A DNA stretch of 38,916 nt from Pseudomonas_T sp032052615 (GCA_032052615.1 DAMBWF010000021.1:1-38916); one strand, 5' to 3'; counted from the first letter of the stretch, positions 1 through 8,504 are shown. Made by a program: numbers and translations. Notes: generated by a model not told the origin, from the sequence alone.

Positions 1-76
1 CGCTCTGCAGGGGCGTTTCCTCGGCCACGTCGTAGACGCGCGAGGTGAGGGTCATCTTGACGTACTGTTCGAGCAT
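1..76 (-). CDS. ilvA: Threonine ammonia-lyase (biosynthetic), N-terminal fragment
   Basis: The reverse strand reads an ATG at 76 followed by 25 codons that run off the window edge. The peptide begins MLEQYVKMTLTSRVYDVAEE, which I recognise as the amino terminus of Pseudomonas IlvA, the PLP enzyme that deaminates threonine to 2-oxobutyrate at the start of isoleucine synthesis. The catalytic lysine and the regulatory ACT-like domains lie outside the window. The gene diverges from rpiA across a 119-base gap. An ilvA/rpiA divergent pair is usual in Pseudomonas (PA0331/PA0330 from memory), which supports the call despite the short fragment. Confidence 0.85.
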   Translation of the reverse strand, partial: MLEQYVKMTLTSRVYDVAEETPLQS

Positions 77-195
77 CGGACGGCTGCTTGGCGGGCTTCG
101 AGGATGCCGCAGTCTACTCCAGCGAAACCGGCGGGCCAACGATCGCCCCCGGCCGCTATACTGCCGGCTTTTCCCCGGCCAGGCGCTGCGAAATC

Positions 196-867
196 ATGAC
201 TCAGGACCAGCTCAAGCAGGCGGTGGCCCAGGCCGCCGTCGACCATATCCGCCCGCACCTGGAGGCGACCAGCGTCGTCGGCGTGGGCACCGGCTCCACC
301 GCCAATTTCTTCATCGACGCCCTGGCCCGCCACAAGCTGGAATTCGACGGCGCGGTGGCCAGCTCCGAGGCCACCGCCCAGCGGCTGAAGGCCCATGGCA
401 TTCCGGTCTATGACCTCAACGGGGTGAACGCGCTGGAGTTCTACGTCGATGGGGCCGACGAAAGTGACGAACGCCTGCACCTGATCAAGGGCGGCGGCGC
501 CGCCCTGACCCGGGAGAAGATCGTCGCCGCGGTGGCCAAGACCTTCGTCTGCATCGCCGACGCCAGCAAGCTGGTGCCGGTGCTCGGGCGCTTCCCCCTG
601 CCGGTGGAGGTGATCCCCATGGCCCGCAGCCACGTGGCCCGGCAACTGGTCAAGCTGGGCGGCGACCCGGTGTATCGCGAGGGCGTGCTGACCGACAACG
701 GCAACGTGATCCTCGACGTGCACAACCTGGAGATCGTCGATCCGGTGGATCTGGAAGCGCGGATCAACGCCATCGTCGGCGTGGTCACCAACGGTCTGTT
801 CGCCGCCCGCCCCGCCGACCTGCTGTTGCTGGGCACCGCCGAGGGCGTGCGCGCCCTGCGCCGCTAG
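196..867 (+). CDS. rpiA: Ribose-5-phosphate isomerase A
   Basis: This 223-residue protein has the usual RpiA length (E. coli has 219). The enzyme interconverts ribose 5-phosphate and ribulose 5-phosphate in the cytosolic pentose phosphate pathway. Visible family signatures are the phosphate-binding GVGTGSTANFF near residue 33, the DGADE motif near residue 90 with catalytic aspartates, and the KGGGAALTREK loop near residue 102 with the catalytic Glu and Lys. The frame stays open upstream to an ATG at 88, but the conserved start is MTQDQLKQAV at 196. A TATACT hexamer at 157-162 is a possible -10 box, which would give a leader of about 27 bases and would exclude the upstream ATG. The next gene is 238 bases away. 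Confidence 0.97.
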   Translation: MTQDQLKQAVAQAAVDHIRPHLEATSVVGVGTGSTANFFIDALARHKLEFDGAVASSEATAQRLKAHGIPVYDLNGVNALEFYVDGADESDERLHLIKGGGAALTREKIVAAVAKTFVCIADASKLVPVLGRFPLPVEVIPMARSHVARQLVKLGGDPVYREGVLTDNGNVILDVHNLEIVDPVDLEARINAIVGVVTNGLFAARPADLLLLGTAEGVRALRR

Positions 868-961
868 CCCGCCGGGGGGCGCCCCGTTACGGCGCGTCCG
901 GGACGAGCGCCGTCACCTTTTGGAACATCGGCGCGTACCTGCGGGGCGCCACCCTTCTCCA

Positions 962-1003
962 GCCCGATATTCATCGGGCCCCCTTGCGCCCAAATTATAG
1001 AAT
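962..1003 (+). promoter_or_regulatory. Palindrome and possible -10 element upstream of aaaA
   Basis: Seven-base arms GCCCGAT (962-968) and ATCGGGC (973-979) surround a four-base gap. Seventeen bases further on, an AT-rich TATAGAAT (996-1003) could be a -10 box. The palindrome sits where a -35 box would be, so it could be an operator for aaaA or a weak terminator hairpin for rpiA, which lacks another one. It has no T-tract behind it (CCCCCTTG follows), which argues slightly for an operator. I see no sigma-54 type -24/-12 element in this gap. Confidence 0.3.
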
Positions 1004-1105
1004 CGCGCCCCCTTTTTCTATTTATGCGTCATTCAGGACGACTCAAGTCGGTCGCGGTCCGCATCCTGCACTCCGCTCCGCCCGATTCGAACCGTCTCTA
1101 GGAGA

Positions 1106-3070
1106 ATGAGTGTGTTGAAGCCCCTCGCCACCGCCATCGGCCTCGGTCTAGGCCTCGGTACCGCCCTGCTGCCGGCCAGCGCGTCCGCCTACGACTATGG
1201 CGAGCATGCCGGCGTCACCCTGGACCGCCTGATCCACGACTACCCCGGCCGCTACCGGGGCACGGCCAACTTCGCCGGCGCGGCTGACCTGATGCAGGCC
1301 CAGATGGGCGGCGGCTACACCTTCGCCCGCCAGGACTTCGCCTGGACCGCCAACGGTGAGAACCGGACTTCGCAGAACGTCGTCGCCTATGCGCCCGGCA
1401 CCCAGGAGAAGTTCGTCGTGCTCGGCGCCCACTTCGATACCTATTTCGGCCGACCGGACCTGCAAGGCCTGGACGATAACGGCTCGGGGGCCGCCGTGCT
1501 CACCGAGATCGCCCGCAACCTGAGCGGTCTGAAGCTGGAGAACGGTCTGGCGGTGGTGGGCTTCGGCGCCGAGGAAGAGGGCCTGCGCGGCTCCCGTGGC
1601 TACGTCGCCTCCCTCAGCCAGCAACAGCGCGCCAACCTGCTGGGCATGATCAACCTGGACAGCCTGATCACCGGCGACCGGATGTACGTCCACGCCGGCC
1701 AGAACAGCGTCGCCGACCCGGCGCTGGCGTCCCTGCGCGAGCACGCCTTCAGCCTGGCCCGGGAAATGGGCATCGACCTGCACACCAACCCCGGCCTCGA
1801 CCCGGAATACCCGGCCGGCACCGGCTGCTGCAGCGACGGCTCGTCGTTCGAGAACCTCAAGGTGCCGGTGCTGTTCGTCGAGGCCACCAACTGGGAGCTG
1901 GGCGACCTGGACGGTTACCAGCAGACCGACAACCCGGCGATTCCCGGCGGCTCGACCTGGCACGACCCGAACAAGGACAACGAGACGGTCCTGACCAACG
2001 CCCTCGGCCAGGCGCGCATCGACCAGCGCCTGCGGGACTTCTCCCTGTTGCTGACGCGCCTGGTGCTGGAGATGACCAACGCCGACCTGCTGGCCTCCAC
2101 CGCTTCCGGCGGCGCCCTCGCCCGCGATCTGCAGGACAACCTGCAGCGCCAGCACGAGGCCCTGACCCGCCTGCACGACCGCCGCTGGCTGACCCTGCAG
2201 GATGCCGCCCGGGAAGCCGGCAGCTTCGATGGCGAGATCGGCATCGACGGCGAATACGCTCCCGACGGCGGCTTCGACACCGAGGCCAGCCCGGAAGCCC
2301 GACGCTACGGCCTGCACGCCCTGGGCGACTACGCCCTGGGCAACGGCCTGGTGGTGGGCGGCAGCCTGAGCTACCTCAACGGCCGCGATCGCCTGGAACA
2401 CGGCGGCAAGGTGGACAGCGACACCTGGCAGGCCGGCCTGTACGCCTTGTACAACGAGGGTCCCCAGTGGCTGGCCGGCGAGGCCAGCGTCGGCCATACC
2501 GGCTTCGATACCCGCCGCGCCCTGCAACTGCGGGCCAACGGCGGCCCGGTGCTGCTGGACCAGCGCTTCGACGGCGACACCGATGCCTTCACCTGGGGTG
2601 CCCGGGTCCAAGGCGGCTACGACTTCACCCTCGGCGAGCTGAAGACCGGGCCATTCGCCGGCCTGGACTACAGCCACTACCGCATCGATGGCTTCCATGA
2701 GGACGAGCGCCGCCGCACCGCCCTGGGCTACGAGGAACAGCGCTTCGATTCCCTGGAGGCCAGCCTCGGCTGGCGCCTGCGCGGCAACCTGCCCCTGGGC
2801 GCCATGGCCTTGCACCCCTACGGCAGCCTGCGCTGGGTCAAGGAACTGGGCGACGGCCGCCTGGAGGACCTGGACCTGACCAGCCGCGCCGACGGCCGGG
2901 CGCGGGTGGCGGAACTGGGCAACGTCGACGAGAGCTTCGGCCGCGCTCAGCTCGGCGCGCTGCTGGCGATCACCCCGCAACTGGGGGTCTACGTCGAGGC
3001 CAACAGCCGTTTCGCTCACGACGAGGGCAGCCAGGCCAGCTACTCCCTCGGCGCCCAGTGGCAGTTCTGA
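1106..3070 (+). CDS. aaaA: AaaA-like arginine aminopeptidase autotransporter (M28 passenger)
   Basis: The 654-residue protein has a signal peptide (cleavage likely after ASA at 28), an M28 zinc aminopeptidase passenger and a C-terminal autotransporter barrel ending in the aromatic residues WQF. Zinc and catalytic positions visible are H109-F-D111, D123/D124 in GLDDNGSG, the EEE triplet at 156-158, D185 in NLDSL, and a late His in STWHDP. In P. aeruginosa AaaA (PA0328, about 647 residues) is anchored at the cell surface and removes N-terminal arginine from peptides. From about residue 375 to the end the sequence alternates short aromatic strands and polar loops, as expected for the barrel. The annotated ATG at 1106 is only one base from the ribosome site AGGAG (1100-1104); an in-frame GTG at 1112 has the better spacing of seven bases. 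Arginine specificity is inferred from the family and from the arginine/polyamine neighbours. Confidence 0.9.
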   Translation: MSVLKPLATAIGLGLGLGTALLPASASAYDYGEHAGVTLDRLIHDYPGRYRGTANFAGAADLMQAQMGGGYTFARQDFAWTANGENRTSQNVVAYAPGTQEKFVVLGAHFDTYFGRPDLQGLDDNGSGAAVLTEIARNLSGLKLENGLAVVGFGAEEEGLRGSRGYVASLSQQQRANLLGMINLDSLITGDRMYVHAGQNSVADPALASLREHAFSLAREMGIDLHTNPGLDPEYPAGTGCCSDGSSFENLKVPVLFVEATNWELGDLDGYQQTDNPAIPGGSTWHDPNKDNETVLTNALGQARIDQRLRDFSLLLTRLVLEMTNADLLASTASGGALARDLQDNLQRQHEALTRLHDRRWLTLQDAAREAGSFDGEIGIDGEYAPDGGFDTEASPEARRYGLHALGDYALGNGLVVGGSLSYLNGRDRLEHGGKVDSDTWQAGLYALYNEGPQWLAGEASVGHTGFDTRRALQLRANGGPVLLDQRFDGDTDAFTWGARVQGGYDFTLGELKTGPFAGLDYSHYRIDGFHEDERRRTALGYEEQRFDSLEASLGWRLRGNLPLGAMALHPYGSLRWVKELGDGRLEDLDLTSRADGRARVAELGNVDESFGRAQLGALLAITPQLGVYVEANSRFAHDEGSQASYSLGAQWQF

Positions 3071-3104
3071 CCCATCCTTCCGGCCGGCCTGGCCGGCCAT
3101 GAGC

Positions 3105-3132
3105 GCCCGCCGGTCACGGTCGACCGGCGGGC
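3105..3132. terminator. GC-rich hairpin between convergent genes
   Basis: Perfect 11-base arms (GCCCGCCGGTC at 3105-3115 and its complement at 3122-3132) enclose a six-base loop in the gap between aaaA and the convergent minus-strand gene. Neither strand has a proper T-tract after the stem, so intrinsic termination would be weak. The stem may instead protect transcript 3' ends from exonucleases. Confidence 0.45.
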
Positions 3133-3215
3133 TTCGCCTGGCGGCATCCGTTGCCGGCGCTTCGGTTAACGGCTACCCGTTTCGCGCCCCGCGCCCTCCG
3201 GATTCCCCGCCGTGC

Positions 3216-4127
3216 TCAGGGCGCCTTGCGGAACACGTAGAACAGGTTCGGCTCGCTCACCAGGTACAGGGTCCCCTCCTCGTCCATCGCCATGCCTTCC
3301 GCCTGGGGCACGCCACGGCGCAGGCCGCTCGGGCCGGGCAACAGGGACAGGCTGCTGACCGGGCGGCCTCGACCATCCAGTTCGAGGATCAGCCGCGACT
3401 CGTCGGAAAGCGCCAGCAGATGGCCGCTGCGGGGGTCGTAGAGCAGGCTGGACAGGTCGCGCACGAACAGCCGCGCGTCGCGCTTCGGGTCGTCCGCCAC
3501 CTGTACCGCCAGCGGCTCGCCGGGCGACGTGGGGAACCCGCGCACCTCGTAGATGCGCACCGGGTCGCGCTCCTTGGCGACGAACAGCCGCTGGCCCGCC
3601 GCGTCGTAGGCCAGGCCCTCGAAACCCTTGTTGCCGTTGCGCTCGATGCCCAGGGTCAACTGCTCGCCCTGGGCGGCGTCCAGGCGCCGGGTGGCGTCAT
3701 CGATTCGCACCAGGGTCAGCCGCTGGCGGCGCTCGTCGCTGATCACCAGGCGGCCCGGGCCGATGTACTCCACGGCCTCCGGGTCGGCGAACCCCACCAG
3801 CTCGATGCGCCGGAGCAGGCGGCCGTCGAGGGACAGCTCCAGCAAGGCCGGGCGCTTGTTGGTCACGCTGTAGAGGGTTCGCCGCTGGGGATCGTAGGTC
3901 AGCGCCGAGAGGTCGGCGAGGCCCTCCACCGGGCGGCCTTCCACCACCACCCGGTAGTCCGGCAGCCACACCGAGCGCGCCCGCCACTGGGGCGCGTGGC
4001 GCCATTCTTGCAAAGCGAACCAGCCCCGTTCGTACAGGCGGAACGACTGGGCGGCCAGCGCGGCCACCAGCAGGAGCGCCAGCGACACGCAGGCGAACAG
4101 GGTTTTCGGCGTCAGGAAACGGCGCAT
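3216..4127 (-). CDS. SdiA-regulated-type beta-propeller protein, membrane-anchored (copy 1)
   Basis: This 303-residue protein starts with one hydrophobic helix (about residues 8-26) and no clear cleavage site, so it is probably a periplasmic domain on a membrane anchor. The rest looks like the SdiA-regulated family (PF06977): repeated blades such as ALTYDPQRRTLYSVT, AVEYIGPGRLVISDERR, GFEGLAYDAAGQRLFVAKE and AEGMAMDEEGTLYLVSEPN, a YWTD/NHL-like propeller. The molecular role of the family is unknown; the name comes from an E. coli gene responsive to SdiA. I chose the ATG at 4127 over a GTG at 4169 because it begins the MRRF-hydrophobic signal anchor, but neither has a strong ribosome site. A paralogue lies at 10665-11591; both end in the same VSEPNLFYVFRK. 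It diverges from the AraC regulator. Confidence 0.8.
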   Translation of the reverse strand: MRRFLTPKTLFACVSLALLLVAALAAQSFRLYERGWFALQEWRHAPQWRARSVWLPDYRVVVEGRPVEGLADLSALTYDPQRRTLYSVTNKRPALLELSLDGRLLRRIELVGFADPEAVEYIGPGRLVISDERRQRLTLVRIDDATRRLDAAQGEQLTLGIERNGNKGFEGLAYDAAGQRLFVAKERDPVRIYEVRGFPTSPGEPLAVQVADDPKRDARLFVRDLSSLLYDPRSGHLLALSDESRLILELDGRGRPVSSLSLLPGPSGLRRGVPQAEGMAMDEEGTLYLVSEPNLFYVFRKAP

Positions 4128-4350
4128 CGGCAATGATCGGCGGCCCAGGGAAGCCGCCAGCAATAGCACGTTTCGCTGAATCCAGGCTTAACGCGCCGTC
4201 CGGACCCCATGGGCCGGGCCGGTAACGGCGAACGCCTGGCATGACAATCAGTACATGGCGCAGGCGCCTGCCGGATGGCCTGCCCCGACGGCGCCCCCGC
4301 CGAGGAAGGCGCCCCGGCGGCAGGCGCCTCGTTACCAAAGGGGACGCTCC

Positions 4351-5367
4351 ATGGGTCAGTCACTGCTACCGGAAGAACGGACACTCACCACCCTTCACAC
4401 CGTCGCCCTGGCGATGGGTACCCTGGCCGACAGCGGCGTGCCCTACGAACGCTTGCTGGCGGGAAGCGGCCTGGTCCGCGCCGACCTCGACACGCCCGAC
4501 AAGCTGATCTTCCATGCCCAGGAACTGCGGGTCTTCGCCAACGCCCAGGCCAGCGCCCGCGAGCCGGCCCTGGGGCTGTCCCTCGGCCTGCGCATGCATG
4601 TCTCCGCCTACGGCATCCTCGGCTACACCATGCTGGCCAGCCGCACCTTGCGGGACGCCCTGGAACTGGCGTTGTCGCGCCCGGCGCTGCTGGGCACCTA
4701 CTTCAACCTGGCCCTGGAGGAGCACGGCGACGAGGCCCGACTGGTGGCGCGGGAATACCGCTACGCCCCCGACCTGGAGCGCTTCAACACCGAGCTGTGC
4801 ATGACCTCGCTGCTCACCGTGGTCCGCGACCTGCTGGGCGAGCCGGTGGCGCCGCGCCACCTCGCGCTGCCGTTCCCCCGGCCCGCCCACGCCGCGCTGT
4901 ACGAGGAGAGGCTCGGCTGCCCGGTGCGCTTCGACGCCCCGGCCGGCGTACTGGCCTTCGACGCCGCCCTGCTGGACCGGCCGCTGCCCCTGGCCGACCC
5001 GGTGACGTGCCACTCGGGGATGCGGCAGTGCCTGAAGCTGGATGCCCGACTGAGCAACCGCGACAACGTGTTGGAGCAGGTCCGCCGGCACCTCGACGGC
5101 CACCTGCGCGAATCCGCCACCCTGCACGGCGTGGCGCGCCGTCTGCACCGCTCCGAGCGCACCTTGCGGCGTCACTTGCAGCGGCTCAATACCAGTTACC
5201 AGCAGTTGCTGGACGAAGTGCGCTACGACAAGGCGCGCCGCTTGCTGGCCGATACCGACCTGCCGATCTACCTGATCGCCGAGCAGCTCGGCTACAGCGA
5301 GACCGCCAGCTTCCGCCACGCCTTCCAGCGCTGGAGCGGCCAATCGCCGAGCCTCTACCGGCGTTGA
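4351..5367 (+). CDS. AraC-family transcriptional regulator (arabinose-binding-like N-domain)
   Basis: The product has 338 residues. Residues about 20-200 resemble the ArabinoseBD-type N-terminal domain found in OruR-like Pseudomonas regulators, and residues about 236-338 form the AraC DNA-binding domain with two helix-turn-helix units (around ATLHGVARRLHRSERTLRRHL and LPIYLIAEQLGYSETASF). The second unit carries the expected AEQLGY...SFRHAFQRWSG signature. The frame is open further upstream, but the ATG at 4351 has GGGGACG before it and begins where homologous domains begin. The gene lies just upstream of, and on the same strand as, the polyamine transporter operon, so the transporter is a reasonable regulatory target. 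The inducer is not readable from the sequence; arginine, ornithine or a polyamine fits the neighbours. Confidence 0.88.
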   Translation: MGQSLLPEERTLTTLHTVALAMGTLADSGVPYERLLAGSGLVRADLDTPDKLIFHAQELRVFANAQASAREPALGLSLGLRMHVSAYGILGYTMLASRTLRDALELALSRPALLGTYFNLALEEHGDEARLVAREYRYAPDLERFNTELCMTSLLTVVRDLLGEPVAPRHLALPFPRPAHAALYEERLGCPVRFDAPAGVLAFDAALLDRPLPLADPVTCHSGMRQCLKLDARLSNRDNVLEQVRRHLDGHLRESATLHGVARRLHRSERTLRRHLQRLNTSYQQLLDEVRYDKARRLLADTDLPIYLIAEQLGYSETASFRHAFQRWSGQSPSLYRR

Positions 5368-5597
5368 CCACACGCCGGGCGCTCCCGCGTCCGGCGTCCT
5401 GATCGCCCCCTCGTCCGAGGGACCGGCGCCTCCTCCCTCGCCATCGCACGCGATGCCGCGTCATGCCCCGCCCGGCAGGCGGGCACGGCCTGGCGCCCGA
5501 CGTGGCCGCCATGCTTAGCGCGATGGGTCCCCACCGGCCGCCGCGTCGTCAGGGCGCCGACGAGGCGGATCGGCTCGAAGTTGGCCGGAACTATCCC

Positions 5598-5626
5598 CTT
5601 TTGTCCGCTTATAACGTTTGTCCCCT
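5598..5626 (+). promoter_or_regulatory. Two direct repeats TTTGTCCsC, possible AraC-type operator
   Basis: The motif TTTTGTCCGC (5599-5608) recurs as GTTTGTCCCC (5616-5625), with identical cores TTGTCC 17 bases apart. Tandem direct repeats about one and a half to two turns apart are a common arrangement for AraC-family operators, and an AraC gene ends 230 bases upstream. The TATAAC at 5610-5615 between the copies may be a -10 box. The rest of the 344-base gap 5368-5711 holds nothing else I can assign except the hairpin at 5657-5680. This is inference from pattern and position only. Confidence 0.35.
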
Positions 5627-5656
5627 CGCCCCGGACGGTCAGAATCGACCCCAAGC

Positions 5657-5680
5657 GGGTTTTCATGACAGGGAAAACCC
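5657..5680 (+). promoter_or_regulatory. Perfect hairpin in the 5' leader of the polyamine transporter operon
   Basis: Arms GGGTTTTC (5657-5664) and GAAAACCC (5673-5680) are exact reverse complements with an eight-base loop, ending 31 bases before the transporter ATPase start codon. It could be an operator palindrome or an RNA stem that affects ribosome loading. The start codon that follows has no clear Shine-Dalgarno sequence, so structure or another factor may influence translation. Confidence 0.4.
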
Positions 5681-5711
5681 AAATAAGAACAATCTGTTAG
5701 AGCCTGCGAAC

Positions 5712-6764
5712 ATGACGTCCAGCGCGATCGGCATCGAGCGAATCTGCATGGAGTTCGGCGAACCCGGCCAGGGCGTGCGCGCCCTCGACGACGTCTCCCT
5801 GGAGATTCGCGCCAACGAATTCTTCACCCTCCTTGGCCCCTCCGGCTGCGGCAAGACCACCCTGCTGCGGCTAATCGCCGGCTTCGAGCAACCCACCGCC
5901 GGCGCCATCCGTCTCTACGGCGAGCCGATGCAGGACCTGCCGCCGTTCCGCCGGCCGGTCAACACGGTGTTCCAGAGCTACGCCCTGTTCCCCCACATGA
6001 GCGTGGCGCAGAACATCGCCTTCGGCCTGGAAATGCGCGGCCTGCCTCGCGCCGAGATCGACGCCACGGTGCAACGCATGCTGGCGCTGGTGAAGTTGCC
6101 GGACGTGGGCCGACGCCGCGCCGACCAGCTCTCCGGCGGCCAGCAGCAGCGCATCGCCCTGGCCCGGGCGCTGGCCAACCAGCCCAAAGTGCTGTTGCTG
6201 GACGAATCGCTGTCGGCCCTGGACCAGAAGCTGCGCAAGGACATGCAGATGGAGCTCAAGCGCCTGCAGCACGAGACCGGCATCACCTTCATCTTCGTCA
6301 CCCACGACCAGGAAGAAGCCCTGACCATGTCCGATCGCATCGCCGTGATGAGCAAGGGCCGAGTGCTGCAGGTGGGCAGCCCCAGCGAGATCTACGAGTC
6401 GCCGGTGAATCGCACCGTGGCGGCGTTCATCGGCGAGACCAATTTCCTCGCGGCCGACGCCGGCGAGGATGGCCTGCGGCTGGCCGACGGCCAGGCACTG
6501 CGCGCGCCCACGCCCCTGCGCGGCGCGGTGACCGTGGCGATCCGCCCCGAGCGGGTGCACCTGGACCCGGCCGGCGAGCTGGAAGGCACGGTGGAGGACG
6601 TGGTGTACGTGGGCACCGACACCGTCTACCACCTCAATGTCGCTGGCCAGGCCGGCTTCCGCGTGCGCCGGCAGAACCACGACGGCGCCGAGGCGGCCCA
6701 CCGGCCGGGCGAGCGGCTGCGCCTGCGGGTGCCCGCCGCCGCGATCCGGGTACTGGCCGAATGA
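5712..6764 (+). CDS. Spermidine/putrescine-type ABC transporter, ATP-binding subunit
   Basis: The 350-residue ATPase has all canonical elements: Walker A GPSGCGKTT at 42-50, Q-loop Q88, signature LSGGQ at 140-144, Walker B LLLDE at 161-165 and H-loop H198. Residues about 240-350 form a TOBE-type regulatory domain, as in PotA. It powers import through the two permeases that follow. The ATG at 5712 is the only sensible start; no strong ribosome site precedes it. The stop overlaps the next start by four bases (ATGA), so the cassette is translationally coupled. Order ATPase-permease-permease-binding protein-deacetylase matches the PA0326-PA0321 block of P. aeruginosa as I recall it. Substrate is assigned from the binding protein and neighbours. 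Confidence 0.93.
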   Translation: MTSSAIGIERICMEFGEPGQGVRALDDVSLEIRANEFFTLLGPSGCGKTTLLRLIAGFEQPTAGAIRLYGEPMQDLPPFRRPVNTVFQSYALFPHMSVAQNIAFGLEMRGLPRAEIDATVQRMLALVKLPDVGRRRADQLSGGQQQRIALARALANQPKVLLLDESLSALDQKLRKDMQMELKRLQHETGITFIFVTHDQEEALTMSDRIAVMSKGRVLQVGSPSEIYESPVNRTVAAFIGETNFLAADAGEDGLRLADGQALRAPTPLRGAVTVAIRPERVHLDPAGELEGTVEDVVYVGTDTVYHLNVAGQAGFRVRRQNHDGAEAAHRPGERLRLRVPAAAIRVLAE

Positions 6765-7669
6765 ACGCCGGTCTGCGCCACGAGCGCCGCCTGCTGATGG
6801 GCCGCCTGGCCCTCGGCGCGCCGGCCATGGTCACCCTCGGGGTGTTCCTGCTGGTGCCCCTGGGGATCATGCTGTTGGTGTCGTTCCTCCAGCCCGGCGA
6901 CTACGGCGGAGTGAAATGGGGCCAGTACTCCCTGGAGGCCTACGTCAATTTCCTCTTCGAGCGGGACCTGGACGACAGCCTGACCTTCAACCTCGACTAC
7001 CTGCAGATTTTCCAGCGCTCGTTCTGGCTGTCGGTGCTGACCACCCTGGGCTGCCTGGCCATCGGTTTCCCCACCGCGCTGTACCTGGCGTTGCAGAGCG
7101 AGCGGCGGCGCAACCTGCTGTTATTGCTGGTCACCGTGCCGTTCTGGACCAACCTGCTGGTGCGGGTCTACGCCTGGATCCTGCTGCTGCGCAACGGCGG
7201 CCTGGTGGACAGCGGCCTGGGAGCCCTGGGCCTGGCCTCGGGCGGGCTGAACGTGCTCTACACCGACCTGGCGGTGGTGATCGGCCTGCTCTACACCTTT
7301 CTGCCGTTCATGGTACTGCCCATCTACACCAGCCTGGAAAAGCTCGACTGGCGCCTGGTGGAGGCGGCCTACGACCTGGGCGCCACCCGCCGCCAGGCGC
7401 TGCGGCGGATCATCGTGCCCCTGGCGATGCCGGGCATCGCCGCCGGGACGATCCTGGTGTTCATCCCCTCCCTGGGCAACTACATCATTCCCGAGCTGCT
7501 GGGGGGCGGGAAGGCACTGATGATCGGCAACCTGATCCAGTTGCAGTTCGGCACCGCCCACAACTGGCCCCTGGGCGCCGCCCTGTCCTTCGCCCTGCTG
7601 GCCTTCGTCCTGCTCGCCATGCTGGTGTACAGCCTGCGCTTCAAGTCCGCCGCCGGAGGCCACCCATGA
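6761..7669 (+). CDS. Spermidine/putrescine-type ABC transporter permease 1 (PotB/PotH-like)
   Basis: This is a 302-residue inner-membrane permease of the PotB/PotH type. Hydrophobic segments include about 20-45, 85-110, 120-145, 165-190, 225-250 and 270-295, consistent with six membrane helices. The cytoplasmic coupling (EAA) loop is visible near residue 201 as EAAYDLGATRRQALRRIIVP followed by MPGI. A long periplasmic loop between the first two helices (about residues 45-85) is normal for this subunit. The start overlaps the ATPase stop (ATGA at 6761-6764) and the stop overlaps the next permease start. Confidence 0.93.
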   Translation: MNAGLRHERRLLMGRLALGAPAMVTLGVFLLVPLGIMLLVSFLQPGDYGGVKWGQYSLEAYVNFLFERDLDDSLTFNLDYLQIFQRSFWLSVLTTLGCLAIGFPTALYLALQSERRRNLLLLLVTVPFWTNLLVRVYAWILLLRNGGLVDSGLGALGLASGGLNVLYTDLAVVIGLLYTFLPFMVLPIYTSLEKLDWRLVEAAYDLGATRRQALRRIIVPLAMPGIAAGTILVFIPSLGNYIIPELLGGGKALMIGNLIQLQFGTAHNWPLGAALSFALLAFVLLAMLVYSLRFKSAAGGHP

Positions 7670-8454
7670 ATCCGCGCAACCCCCTCTGGCGCTTCGCCGG
7701 GGTCCGGCCGCTGGCCTGGCTGTTCTTCGCCTTCCTCTACGCGCCGATCCTGGTGCTGGTGGCCCTGAGCTTCAACGGCGGGCAGTCCGCCACGCTCTGG
7801 GAGAGCTTCAGCCTGAAGTGGTACGCGGTGGTGGCCCAGGACCCGGAAATCCTTCGCGCGGCGAAGAACTCCCTGCTGGTGGCCACCTTCGCCACCCTCA
7901 TCGCCACCGCCCTGGCCACCCTTGCCGCCCTGGGCATGCGCGGCCCCGCCCATCGCGGGCGGATGCTGATGAACGGCGTGCTGAGCCTGCCGCTGCTGGT
8001 GCCGGAGATCGTCACCGCCGTGGCGACCCTGATGTTCTTCGCCTTCGTCGGCCTGAAGCTGTCGCTGTTCACCATCCTCATCGCCCACGTGGTGTTCTGC
8101 CTGCCCTTCGCCTACCTGCCGATCCGCGCCCGCCTGGAGGGCATGGACCCGCGCCTGGCGGAAGCCGCCGCCGACCTCTATGCCTCGCCCTGGCGAACCT
8201 TCTGGCGGGTCACCCTGCCGCTGCTGGCGCCGGGGATGCTGTCCGGAGCGATGCTGGCGTTCATCATTTCCATGGACGATTTCGTCATCACCTACTTCGT
8301 CGCCGGGGCCGGGGCCACCACCCTGCCGGTGTACATCTTCAGTGCGATCCGCATGGGCATATCGCCGAAGATCAACGCCATCTCGTCGATCATCCTGCTG
8401 CTTTCGATCCTGTTCGTTGTCCTGTCCTACTCCATCGGCCAGCGCAAGCGCTAA
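7666..8454 (+). CDS. Spermidine/putrescine-type ABC transporter permease 2 (PotC/PotI-like)
   Basis: The product is a 262-residue permease partner of the PotC/PotI type. The EAA loop lies near residue 164 (EAAADLYASPWRTFWRVTLP, then LLAPGML), and SMDDFVITYF near residue 200 is a motif typical of PotC-like subunits. The start is the ATG at 7666, which overlaps the previous stop by four bases and has GGAGG at 7655-7659; an earlier open frame in the same phase is only the shadow of the previous genes. Together with permease 1 it forms the membrane channel. Confidence 0.93.
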   Translation: MNPRNPLWRFAGVRPLAWLFFAFLYAPILVLVALSFNGGQSATLWESFSLKWYAVVAQDPEILRAAKNSLLVATFATLIATALATLAALGMRGPAHRGRMLMNGVLSLPLLVPEIVTAVATLMFFAFVGLKLSLFTILIAHVVFCLPFAYLPIRARLEGMDPRLAEAAADLYASPWRTFWRVTLPLLAPGMLSGAMLAFIISMDDFVITYFVAGAGATTLPVYIFSAIRMGISPKINAISSIILLLSILFVVLSYSIGQRKR

Positions 8455-8504
8455 ACGCGCCGGCCACCCGGCGACTCGCCGCCATCCGTCCCAGGAGCCC
8501 GACC

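Noticed and set aside
52..723. Long minus-strand open frame opposite rpiA (223 codons)
   Set aside because: It is the antisense shadow of rpiA in GC-rich DNA and shows His/Gln/Gly-rich low-complexity translation with no family resemblance.
1081..1105. T-arm-like GGTTCGAATCGG on the minus strand, possible tRNA
   Set aside because: The stems on either side of TTCGAAT do not pair, and no anticodon arm or acceptor stem is found.
868..1105. Sigma-54 promoter before aaaA
   Set aside because: No GG-N10-GC pair with the expected flanks (TGGCAC / TTGC) is found in the gap.
1148..3100. 650-codon open frame opposite aaaA
   Set aside because: Its repetitive Ala/Val/Gln/Gly composition mirrors aaaA codon bias, no ribosome site is present, and the aaaA strand has full domain evidence.
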